Shown here: positions 1-5,513 of the stretch, one piece after another
Layout of the letters: each line of letters begins with the position of its first letter
Position numbering within the stretch: position 1 is the stretch's first letter
Source of the DNA: Malonomonas sp036526255
GTDB lineage: Bacteria > Desulfobacterota > Desulfuromonadia > Desulfuromonadales > Geopsychrobacteraceae
Direction: 5' to 3'
NCBI GenBank assembly: GCA_036526255.1
Contig: DATCYW010000103.1
Span: 1 to 8,242, forward strand
DNA length: 8,242 bases
Translations under genes and position numbers: made by a program
Notes under the pieces: model-generated
The model's input: the letters and a program-made list of their open reading frames with translations, nothing else
Told to the model about the DNA's origin: nothing
Databases searched by the model: none

Positions 1-127
1 AGTAGTAGCGCAGCGCCAGCCCCCAGCTCCCCCAGTACTGCCGGAGCCAGTCCTGGCGCAGCGGTTCGGTGCTGATCTGCCGGCTGCTCAGATCGACCAC
101 CAGCAGTTTTCCTGCATAAAGATTCAT
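1..127 (-). CDS. Aldehyde ferredoxin oxidoreductase, N-terminal fragment (partial)
   Basis: Only the first 42 codons are in the window; the gene runs off the left edge. The encoded start (MNLYAGKLLVVDLSS, then a GSWGLA turn at residues 33-38) matches the beginning of the AFOR N-terminal domain, where family members read roughly 'G+ilrVdLs...yl GgrGLg'. Family members are tungsten- or molybdenum-bis-pterin, [4Fe-4S] enzymes that oxidise aldehydes to acids and reduce ferredoxin in the cytoplasm of anaerobes. The start at 125-127 is supported by an AAAGGAG ribosome site 6 bases upstream. It follows the putrescine aminotransferase gene by 77 bases in the same direction, so 4-aminobutanal is a reasonable but unproven substrate. 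The cofactor and cluster ligands lie outside the window. Relatives in the superfamily (GAPOR, the benzoyl-CoA reductase subunit BamB) cannot be excluded from this fragment. Confidence 0.75.
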   Translation of the reverse strand, partial: MNLYAGKLLVVDLSSRQISTEPLRQDWLRQYWGSWGLALRYY

Positions 128-153
128 GCTTCGCTCCTTTAACATCAGGGACA

Positions 154-197
154 ACAAAAAGGCCGGACAGACGACAGTCAATGTCGTCCGCCCGGCC
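154..197 (-). terminator. Intrinsic terminator between aminotransferase and AOR genes
   Basis: Arms 161-175 and 183-197 form a 15-bp stem around a 7-base loop. Read as minus-strand RNA, all 15 positions pair (two are G-U) and the stem is followed by UUUUUGUU. On the plus strand the same two positions become A-C mismatches, so the structure is built for minus-strand transcripts. It begins 7 bases after the aminotransferase stop codon. The following AOR gene starts only about 26 bases beyond the U-tract. Confidence 0.85.
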
Positions 198-204
198 AAT
201 GTCA

Positions 205-1608
205 TCAGGCAATACTTTTGAAGGTATCCTCGAGACGGTTGAGGATCTCATCCAGCAACTCGTAAGGGATGTTCAATGCCGGCTCGATGCGGATCGCCTT
301 GGCGTTGGTCAATGTGCCGGCGGTCAACACGTGGCGCTTGAACAGCCCGGACGCGACCTTGTAGCCGGTCTCGTCGGTGGCGAACTCCATGCCGATCAGC
401 AGGCCTTTGCCGCGATAGCCAGCCAGCACCTGTGGGTACTTTGCCTTCAGCTCAGCCAGCCTGCCCATGACGTAGGCGCCCTTCTCAGCGGCCTGACCTG
501 GCAGGTCTTCCTTAAGCATGACATTGATATAGGCGAGCGCTGCCGAACAGGCCAGCGGGTTACCGCCGGTGGTCGAGGTGTGCATGAAGGGGTTCGGCTC
601 CATCACCTTCCAGATTTTCGGCGAGGCAACAAAGGCGGCCATCGGCATGACGCCGCCGCCCAAGGCCTTGCCCAGGGTCATGATGTCAGGCACCACGTTC
701 CAGTTATCGACACCGAAGATCTTGCCGGTTCGACCGAGGCCGGTCTGGACCTCGTCAGCAATCAGCAGAATGCCATAGCGATCACAGATTTCACGGACCC
801 GCGGCCAGTAATCATCCGGCGGCACCACGCCACCGGCTTCGCCCTGCACCGGCTCGGCGATAAAGCCGGCGATGTCGTCTCCAACCTGCTCGCAGATCGC
901 CAGCAGCTGCTCGAGGGCGTCCGCATCACCAAAGGGGACATGGCGGGTGTTGCCTAAAAGCGGCATCAATGGTTTACGGAAACACGCCTTGCCCATGACC
1001 GACAGGGAACCGAGGCTCTTGCCGTGAAAGGCGCCGGTGGTTGAGATAAAACCAGACCGGCCGGTGTAGAACTTGGCCAGCTTCATCGCCCCTTCGGTTG
1101 CTTCGGTGCCGCTGTTGTTAAAAAACATGTACTGCAGGTCGCCGGGGGTCAGGTTGGCGATGACCTTGCCGAGGTGGGCGCGCAGCGGATCAAGCATCTC
1201 CTGCGAATACTGCGGACTGCGATCGAGCTGGGCCTTCACCGCAGCGACGATCTCGGGATGGCGGATGCCGGCAGAATAAATTCCGAATCCACCGAGGGCA
1301 TCGATGTACTCCCGCCCGAGGGCATCGATCATGATCGAGCCTTGCCCCTTCCATTCGGTCAGAGCGAAATCCCCCGACTCGGTTACCGACTTGCGGTACT
1401 CGAGAAAGCCCTTGTTGATATGGTTGGCAAAATTCTCGGTGGTCTCTTTGGTGACCCGCTCACGATCCGCCCTGGTCACCTGCTCTTCCGGCCGGGTGAT
1501 CAACTCAACCATCCGGGCCGCTTCAGTGTGGGCAAAATCAATATTGCGAAATTCTTTTCGTTCATCGGCCTTGGCTTCTGCCTGCGTCATAGATCCATCC
1601 AACATCAT
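205..1608 (-). CDS. patA: Putrescine aminotransferase (class III, PLP-dependent)
   Basis: The 467-aa product closely follows E. coli PatA/YgjG (459 aa) along its whole length, with shared blocks such as GFLEYRKSVT (67-76), LGGFGI (105-110), ELLDPLRA-like QEMLDPLRA (136-144) and AFHGKSLG (193-200). It transfers the amino group of putrescine to 2-oxoglutarate, giving 4-aminobutanal (which cyclises to 1-pyrroline) and glutamate, in the cytoplasm. Visible PLP-site features are SGT at 166-168 (phosphate binding), D285 in the DEVQTG motif, the Schiff-base lysine K314 in LGKALGGG, and TTGGNPLA at 346-353. The chosen start has AAAGGGA just upstream; ATGs at codons 2 and 7 are alternatives. The gene lies upstream of the AOR gene and faces away from the dehydrogenase at 2473. 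Diamine:2-oxoglutarate enzymes acting on cadaverine are the main alternative. Confidence 0.93.
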   Translation of the reverse strand: MMLDGSMTQAEAKADERKEFRNIDFAHTEAARMVELITRPEEQVTRADRERVTKETTENFANHINKGFLEYRKSVTESGDFALTEWKGQGSIMIDALGREYIDALGGFGIYSAGIRHPEIVAAVKAQLDRSPQYSQEMLDPLRAHLGKVIANLTPGDLQYMFFNNSGTEATEGAMKLAKFYTGRSGFISTTGAFHGKSLGSLSVMGKACFRKPLMPLLGNTRHVPFGDADALEQLLAICEQVGDDIAGFIAEPVQGEAGGVVPPDDYWPRVREICDRYGILLIADEVQTGLGRTGKIFGVDNWNVVPDIMTLGKALGGGVMPMAAFVASPKIWKVMEPNPFMHTSTTGGNPLACSAALAYINVMLKEDLPGQAAEKGAYVMGRLAELKAKYPQVLAGYRGKGLLIGMEFATDETGYKVASGLFKRHVLTAGTLTNAKAIRIEPALNIPYELLDEILNRLEDTFKSIA

Positions 1609-1769
1609 TTTTCCCTTTCGTTACCTTGCTGCGTTAAGGATTTTGGTTATAAGAACTTGCACCCTGTTTAAGGGCTGATCAGTCTCTGAAATCCCCGCCG
1701 AACATAGCCGCTGCCCGACAAGGAGGCTCTGAATTTGCGTAATGCTGTTCTATTTGCACGGAGCTCTTG

Positions 1770-1785
1770 AGCACGAGATATGCCA
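1770..1785 (-). promoter_or_regulatory. Candidate sigma-54 promoter for putrescine aminotransferase
   Basis: The minus strand reads TGGCATATCTCGTGCT, with the required GG and GC 10 bases apart, against the consensus TGGCACG-N4-TTGCW. Three positions of the -24/-12 elements deviate. It would place the transcript start about 150 bases before the aminotransferase start codon. The E. coli homologue is known to be transcribed with sigma-54, which makes the match more credible, but it is only a pattern match. Confidence 0.35.
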
Positions 1786-1865
1786 TGAAAGGGATTTTAG
1801 GAGATAAACGGAAAGCCCAAAGGGGAAGATCAGCAGCCGAGTCGGGACGCCATAGCACCTGCCAG

Positions 1866-1964
1866 AAAAGAAAATTATGAGCTTTAAATCGGCAACTTGC
1901 ACTGACAAGTCGCCGCAGGCAACGCTGCGGATCCTCACCTGTTGGATTGCCGATTTTTTCTTTT
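1866..1964. repeat. Branched inverted-repeat element ending in a T-tract
   Basis: AAATCGGCAA (1886-1895) is the exact reverse complement of TTGCCGATTT (1947-1956). Between them are two hairpins: CTTG/CAAG (1896-1899/1906-1909, loop of 6) and CCGCAG/CTGCGG (1913-1918/1925-1930, loop of 6). Outside them AAAAGAAAA (1866-1874) is complementary to the pyrimidine run at 1956-1964. Plus-strand RNA would end in UUUUUUCUUUU, as in an intrinsic terminator, although no plus-strand gene precedes it. The left arm can alternatively pair with GCCGATTTAA at 1992-2001. It may be a small RNA or its terminator, or DNA sites for a regulator upstream of the sigma-54 candidate. Confidence 0.5.
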
Positions 1965-2304
1965 ATCTCTCCGCCCAAACTCTGAATCAGAGCCGATTTA
2001 AGCCAACCGCAACCCGATGCAGCGGTGCATCATCAACAAAAAGGTCGGCCCGGTGCCCTGCTGGTTAGTCACCTCGACGCCGAGAGTTCGTTAGCGATAA
2101 AACCATAAACACCCACCACAACTATCGAATCCATGCCATTCATTCGGCTTTGACGCAGAAATTCGAGCAGCAATGAGACGCGCAGCAATGGTTAGAGTTG
2201 GCTGCCGCCAGCCAGCGACGATCCTCTCTAAACTGCTGAACAGGAAAGCTTACAACGGCCTGGACAATGGGAACCTTGACGCCTGATTCCGCAGTGCATC
2301 AACA

Positions 2305-2330
2305 ATGCAGAAACGAATCATTCGCTGCAT
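2305..2330. repeat. Bulged 11-bp hairpin
   Basis: ATGCAG (2305-2310) pairs with CTGCAT (2325-2330), and CGAAT (2314-2318) with ATTCG (2320-2324). An AAA bulge separates the two helices on the left side, and the apex is a single C, so the real loop is wider. GCAG at 2291-2294 can add a further helix with CTGC at 2331-2334. No T-run follows on either strand, so it is not a standard terminator. Function unknown. Confidence 0.4.
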
Positions 2331-2472
2331 CTGCCAATGCCGGACCTAGCCTCCCGAAAAGAAAAATAAACAACGCGACATCGAACACTTAAGCGAAAAA
2401 TAAGCAGCATGAAAATCCTTGGTATGGTCCTTGAGTAATACTCTGCATTTAAAGGCATGCCGGGAGGAACAG

Positions 2473-3249
2473 ATGAACAGTTGGCGAGGCAAATCGATCC
2501 TGATCACCGGGGGCTCCAGCGGGATCGGCAAGGCAACCGCACAGAAATTTCTTCAGCGGGGAGCTAGCGTCATCATCAACGGCAGCGACGCGGCCCGCCT
2601 GGCGACTGCGCTGGCCGATTTGACTCCCGGAGAAGGCGCTGTCGAGGGGGTCGTTGCCGACATTCGCAAACCTGAGGAATGTGACCGACTGGTCCGCGCG
2701 GCGGTCGAAAAAACCGGCCGGCTGGATGCTCTGGTCAACTCTGCAGGGGTGTGGCTGGAGGGCGACTCCGCCCAGGCAACCGAGGAGATGTGGAATCGCG
2801 CTATCGATGTCAACCTGAAGGGGACCTTCTTCGCCGCCCGCTATGCGATCGAACCGCTGACGCGAACCCAGGGGTGCATCATCAACATCAGTTCCGACGC
2901 CGGAGTGACGGGCAACAAGGGTGCGGCGATCTATTGCGCCTCCAAGGGGGGCGTGAACCTGTTGACCAAGGCCCTGGCGCTGGAACTGGCAGAAAGAAAA
3001 ATCCGCGTCAACGCGGTCTGTCCGGCTGACGTTGCTACGCCGATGCTATCCAGACAAGCCGAGGACTTCGGCAATGGTGACCCTGAAGGTTATCTCAATA
3101 AACTGCTGGCGCATTACCCGACCGGCACCGAGCGCTTCATCAGGCCAGAAGAAGTCGCTGAGCTGATTATCTTTCTCGCCTCGCCAAAAGCAGCGGCAAT
3201 CACCGGCGCCTGCCTGTCGATAGACTTCGGCATCACCGCCGGCTATTGA
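2473..3249 (+). CDS. Short-chain dehydrogenase/reductase (SDR) family oxidoreductase
   Basis: The product is a 258-aa classical SDR, the usual length for the family. It carries the dinucleotide-binding TGGSSGIG (12-19), D63 in the VADI stretch, NSAG (89-92, a variant of NNAG), and the catalytic set N114, S141, Y154, K158 (YCASK). The fold and C-terminal TAGY resemble FabG-like reductases and sugar or alcohol dehydrogenases; the substrate cannot be assigned. No acidic residue stands at the end of strand beta-2 (INGSDA, 35-40), which mildly favours NADP(H). The start at 2473 has GGGAGG 5 bases upstream. An earlier in-frame ATG at 2419 would add 18 residues without a ribosome site and is less likely. 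The usual PG after the NAVC stretch is PA here (184-185). It is the first of three plus-strand genes. Confidence 0.9.
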   Translation: MNSWRGKSILITGGSSGIGKATAQKFLQRGASVIINGSDAARLATALADLTPGEGAVEGVVADIRKPEECDRLVRAAVEKTGRLDALVNSAGVWLEGDSAQATEEMWNRAIDVNLKGTFFAARYAIEPLTRTQGCIINISSDAGVTGNKGAAIYCASKGGVNLLTKALALELAERKIRVNAVCPADVATPMLSRQAEDFGNGDPEGYLNKLLAHYPTGTERFIRPEEVAELIIFLASPKAAAITGACLSIDFGITAGY

Positions 3250-3270
3250 ATCAACAGCTTCGCCAGACTG

Positions 3271-3393
3271 ATGCAAGATCACTTGCACTGTGTGGTGAAC
3301 CCGAGTCAGACTTGTGCCTGGAAAGAAATTGCGCAAATTGCCGATGTTGCCGGGCTTGAAAAACTGCGGCAGAGACATACCGCGACAAAGTAG
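3271..3393 (+). CDS. Possible 40-aa small protein (doubtful)
   Basis: A short open frame encodes a 40-residue peptide beginning MQDHLHCVV and ending RQRHTATK. It lies in the same frame as the preceding dehydrogenase and that frame is open from the dehydrogenase stop (3247-3249) to the TAG at 3391. No convincing Shine-Dalgarno site precedes the ATG, and I recognise no family. It may be a small gene, the remnant of a longer one, or chance. The 196-base gap between the dehydrogenase and the FMN-binding protein holds nothing else recognisable. Confidence 0.2.
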   Translation: MQDHLHCVVNPSQTCAWKEIAQIADVAGLEKLRQRHTATK

Positions 3394-3445
3394 GCAACAA
3401 TCACAAGCATGCACAGAAAAGCCATAAACCCCGCAGGAGGACAGC

Positions 3446-3913
3446 ATGCAGGCCGCCGACCGAGAAATCAAAGACCAGTCCGCAATCGTGGACATTCTGA
3501 TCCGAGGGCGTGAGCTGAGGCTGGCGATGATCGCTGGTGATCGCCCCTATGTTCTGCCGCTCAATTACGGTTATGCAGAAGGGTGTATCTACATCCATTC
3601 TGCCCGCAAAGGGAAAAAGCTCGACTGCCTGCGCAGCAACCCGCAGGTCTGCTTTGAAGTCAGCGAAGTCCTGCAGCGGGTCGGCGGCACCCGCCCGTGT
3701 GACTGGAGCACCAAATTTCGCAGCGTGGTCGGCGAAGGCACAGCGCATATTATCGACGAACGGGCCGAAAAGATTCAGGGCTATGATGCCATTATGGCCC
3801 ACTTCGGCGGCCCGACAAGAGACTATGAGGAAAAACATCTCAGCGGCAGCCTGATCATCCGGATCGACATAGAGACCCTGACCGGCAAACAAAACAGAGC
3901 CGCGGATGCGTAG
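3446..3913 (+). CDS. Pyridoxamine 5'-phosphate oxidase-family FMN-binding protein (NimA-like)
   Basis: The 155-aa product matches the small split-barrel flavoproteins of the PNPOx-like/NimA group. Typical blocks are RLAMIAGDRPYVLPLNYGY (25-43), IYIHSARKGKKLDCL (48-62) and a conserved CDWSTKFRSVVGEG (85-98) in which other members read 'C..s.kYrSVigfG'. These proteins usually form dimers that bind FMN or a related cofactor in the cytoplasm. Some reduce nitroimidazoles, but most have no known substrate, so no resistance role should be assumed. AGGAGG lies 5 bases before the ATG. It is followed 48 bases later by the zinc-ribbon gene in the same direction, which suggests co-transcription. A true pyridoxamine phosphate oxidase is unlikely because those are longer (about 210 aa). 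Confidence 0.85.
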   Translation: MQAADREIKDQSAIVDILIRGRELRLAMIAGDRPYVLPLNYGYAEGCIYIHSARKGKKLDCLRSNPQVCFEVSEVLQRVGGTRPCDWSTKFRSVVGEGTAHIIDERAEKIQGYDAIMAHFGGPTRDYEEKHLSGSLIIRIDIETLTGKQNRAADA

Positions 3914-3961
3914 TCAGGGCATTTAAAGCTGAGGCATTCTGCGCTAAGAAAGACGATACCC

Positions 3962-4216
3962 ATGGCCTATTACGCCTGCCAAAACTGCAAGAAGTCACTG
4001 CCCGTGGACGCCGACAGCTGCCCCTCCTGCGGCCTTGAGAAGCCACACCAGAAATGTCGCGCCTGCCAGCAACCCGTCCCCATGGGAATCCCCAGATGCC
4101 CTTCCTGCAAGGCCAAGGCGCCCTTGTTAAGCAAGAGGTTTATGCTCTTCAGAGCTTTTGTCCTGCCCACAATGATCGTTTTGCTGTTCATTCTACTGGC
4201 TTCGTTCAAACACTAG
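3962..4216 (+). CDS. Double zinc-ribbon protein with C-terminal membrane helix
   Basis: The 84-aa product has two CxxC...CxxC zinc ribbons: C6/C9 with C20/C23, and C32/C35 with C46/C49. They are followed by a basic stretch and one hydrophobic segment at about 63-81. With no signal peptide, it should be anchored by its tail with the zinc ribbons in the cytoplasm. Double zinc ribbons often mediate protein or nucleic-acid contacts, but no specific role is known for this protein. The ribosome site is weak (AAGAAAG about 9 bases upstream). No alternative upstream ATG exists before an in-frame stop at 3911. It is the last plus-strand gene before the strong inverted repeat at 4273. Confidence 0.75.
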   Translation: MAYYACQNCKKSLPVDADSCPSCGLEKPHQKCRACQQPVPMGIPRCPSCKAKAPLLSKRFMLFRAFVLPTMIVLLFILLASFKH

Positions 4217-4272
4217 TTTTTGCCGTTGGCGGCCATGGTCCCGGCAGGCACAGCGACAACATTTTTCGCCTT

Positions 4273-4323
4273 ATGCGCCTTGTGCCATCCGAAAACTTTC
4301 GGATGGCACAAGGCGCATTTTTT
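4273..4323 (+). terminator. Perfect 22-bp stem terminator between convergent genes
   Basis: ATGCGCCTTGTGCCATCCGAAA (two parts: 4273-4290 and 4291-4294) is exactly repeated in inverted form at 4297-4318, with only AC between the arms. Six Ts (4318-4323) follow on the plus strand, so it should terminate the zinc-ribbon transcript. The minus strand lacks a T-run after the stem, so termination of the agmatinase transcript here would be less efficient. Confidence 0.85.
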
Positions 4324-4346
4324 GCTGCGGCAATGTCGCGCCGAAC

Positions 4347-5294
4347 TTAATCGAGGGCACCACTGAGCAGCTCGATGACACAGCGGCTGGCCAGATGTGA
4401 AGTGACTTCGCCGGGGCCGTCAACCTGCGGGTTGACTTCCATGATATCGACGCCGATGATCCGGCCACGGCTGGCGATCAACTGAATCAGATCGGAAAAT
4501 TCCGGAAACAGCAAGCCGCCCGGTTCTGGAGTTCCCGTACCTGGCGCTGCAGTTGGATCGAACACATCGATGTCAACACTGAGATAGTAATCACCCTCGG
4601 CAAAAAGTTCGGCCAACGCCTCAAGCTTGGTCTGCTTCAGCTCCCTGGCCGTGACAATCTTAGCGCCCTGTTGCTGAATCCATTCCACATCGTTCCCTGA
4701 ATTCGTCAGCCCCCGAATCCCGAGAAACGTGATGGTCTCGGCCAGGCCATCCTCCTGAATACGGGCAACCGGGCTGCCGTGGGTAAACTTGCTTTCAAAG
4801 ATCCGATCGCAGTCGATGTGGGTATCGAAATGGACATAATGGATCTTTCGCCCGGCAAACGCCTTGACGACCGGGTAGGTTATCGAGTGATCCCCGCCTA
4901 ACACCACCGGCACGGCGCCAACTTTCAGGATGGCGCTGACGGCACCAGTGATCGCCGCAAAGTTCCGCTCGCGACAAAGCGGTTCGATATCCACATCGCC
5001 GGCGTCGACAATTTTCTTCCCCCGCAAAATCCACTTGCGCCGGTCCGCATCGTAAAAGCGCTCCTCGACCCCTTCGTAGGCATAGAGCATCGATGCCTGC
5101 CGGATCGAGCGCGGCCCGAAGCGGGTTCCGGGCTTATTGGAGCACCCCTCATCATAGGGAACCCCCAAAATAACGGCATCGGCGCTACTCTCGATATCCC
5201 AGAACGGGTAGCCGGCAAAAGTGGCGATGCCGACGTAAGGCGAGGTGCCGCTCGGCTGGGCAAAGGGGTTGTTCTGAACAAATGCCTTTATCAT
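4347..5294 (-). CDS. speB: Agmatinase-family ureohydrolase
   Basis: The 315-aa product is a ureohydrolase of the arginase/agmatinase fold, probably cleaving agmatine to putrescine and urea in the cytoplasm. The binuclear metal site is complete: H136 in GGDHS, D157/H159/D161 in DTHID, and D241/D243 in DIDVFDP. The following PGTGTPEPGG (251-260) and E286 in the DIMEVNP stretch also fit agmatinases. The second motif has Thr where most members have DAH. The start at 5294 has GGAGG 6 bases upstream. An in-frame extension to 5381 would add 29 residues with no ribosome site and is rejected. It lies 219 bases after the symporter gene on the same strand, and the putrescine aminotransferase nearby supports agmatine as substrate. 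Guanidinobutyrase and related guanidino-compound hydrolases are alternatives. Confidence 0.85.
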   Translation of the reverse strand: MIKAFVQNNPFAQPSGTSPYVGIATFAGYPFWDIESSADAVILGVPYDEGCSNKPGTRFGPRSIRQASMLYAYEGVEERFYDADRRKWILRGKKIVDAGDVDIEPLCRERNFAAITGAVSAILKVGAVPVVLGGDHSITYPVVKAFAGRKIHYVHFDTHIDCDRIFESKFTHGSPVARIQEDGLAETITFLGIRGLTNSGNDVEWIQQQGAKIVTARELKQTKLEALAELFAEGDYYLSVDIDVFDPTAAPGTGTPEPGGLLFPEFSDLIQLIASRGRIIGVDIMEVNPQVDGPGEVTSHLASRCVIELLSGALD

Positions 5295-5310
5295 AAGACC
5301 TCCAAAATTG

Positions 5311-5339
5311 ATTATTGTGCCTATCCGCCTGCATGCAAA
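5311..5339 (-). promoter_or_regulatory. Candidate sigma-70 promoter for the agmatinase gene
   Basis: On the minus strand TTTGCA (5334-5339) and AATAAT (5311-5316) are 17 bases apart, with 4/6 and 5/6 matches to consensus. Transcription would begin only about 15-20 bases before the start codon, just ahead of the GGAGG ribosome site. The rest of the 219-base gap is AT-rich with short self-complementary pieces and no gene. Confidence 0.3.
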
Positions 5340-5466
5340 AAAATCAGGCAGGACAGCTATCGATGAAATTCTCGATCTCAAAAATCAATTTTTTCAGAGG
5401 GATCACGGCTCGTTCCTGATGGATGTTGAGGGTCCGAATCTGGTCGGCTTAGAATCAAGAGGATAT

Positions 5467-5506
5467 GTTCGCCCCCCGCCCGAGAGAGGGAGGGAGGGGG
5501 GCGAAC
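5467..5506 (-). terminator. GC-rich hairpin after the symporter gene
   Basis: GTTCGCCCCCC (5467-5477) and GGGGGGCGAAC (5496-5506) form a perfect 11-bp stem starting 7 bases after the symporter stop codon. The 18-base loop is G/C-rich. No T-run follows on either strand, so it may stabilise the 3' end of the symporter RNA or slow polymerase rather than act as a standard intrinsic terminator. Confidence 0.5.
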
Positions 5507-5513
5507 GACCCGC

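Larger units (their letters stand above)
1609..2472. other. Long gene-free region with inverted repeats
   Basis: About 860 bases separate the divergent aminotransferase and dehydrogenase genes. Reading frames here are short, lack Shine-Dalgarno sites and give no recognisable protein; codon use does not resemble the neighbouring genes. The stretch contains a branched inverted-repeat structure (1866-1964), a 6-bp hairpin with a GCGG loop (2016-2031), a bulged 11-bp hairpin (2305-2330), a short direct repeat GCAGCAATG (2167-2175 and 2182-2190), and a candidate sigma-54 promoter facing the aminotransferase. It could be a regulatory region, an undescribed RNA, or the remains of decayed genes. I cannot choose among these from sequence alone. 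Confidence 0.6.

Noticed and set aside
181..957. A 258-codon open frame on the plus strand opposite the aminotransferase gene
   Set aside because: It is an antisense shadow: the minus-strand frame encodes a full-length, family-conserved aminotransferase, while this frame has no ribosome site and no recognisable protein.
1866..1964. A guanidine riboswitch upstream of polyamine genes
   Set aside because: The ACGR loops of the class II type and the conserved core motifs of class I were not found, and the element lies far from the start of the gene it would control.
1679..1978. A 99-codon minus-strand frame in the long gap
   Set aside because: It starts with TTG, has no Shine-Dalgarno site, overlaps the inverted-repeat structure and shows no known domain.
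2167..2190. Direct repeat GCAGCAATG as a CRISPR or operator array
   Set aside because: Only two 9-base copies with 15-base spacing; far too short and few for a CRISPR array, and not clearly palindromic.
2305..2334. Bulged hairpin as an integron attC site
   Set aside because: The required GTTRRRY and RYYYAAC core sites are absent and no integrase or cassette gene is nearby.
3247..3393. Selenocysteine or stop read-through extending the dehydrogenase
   Set aside because: The protein already ends with the normal SDR C-terminus (TAGY) at the usual length, and no clear selenocysteine insertion hairpin follows the TGA.
5295..5381. Longer agmatinase starting at 5381
   Set aside because: The extra 29 residues are not typical of the family, and the strong GGAGG site belongs to the start at 5294.
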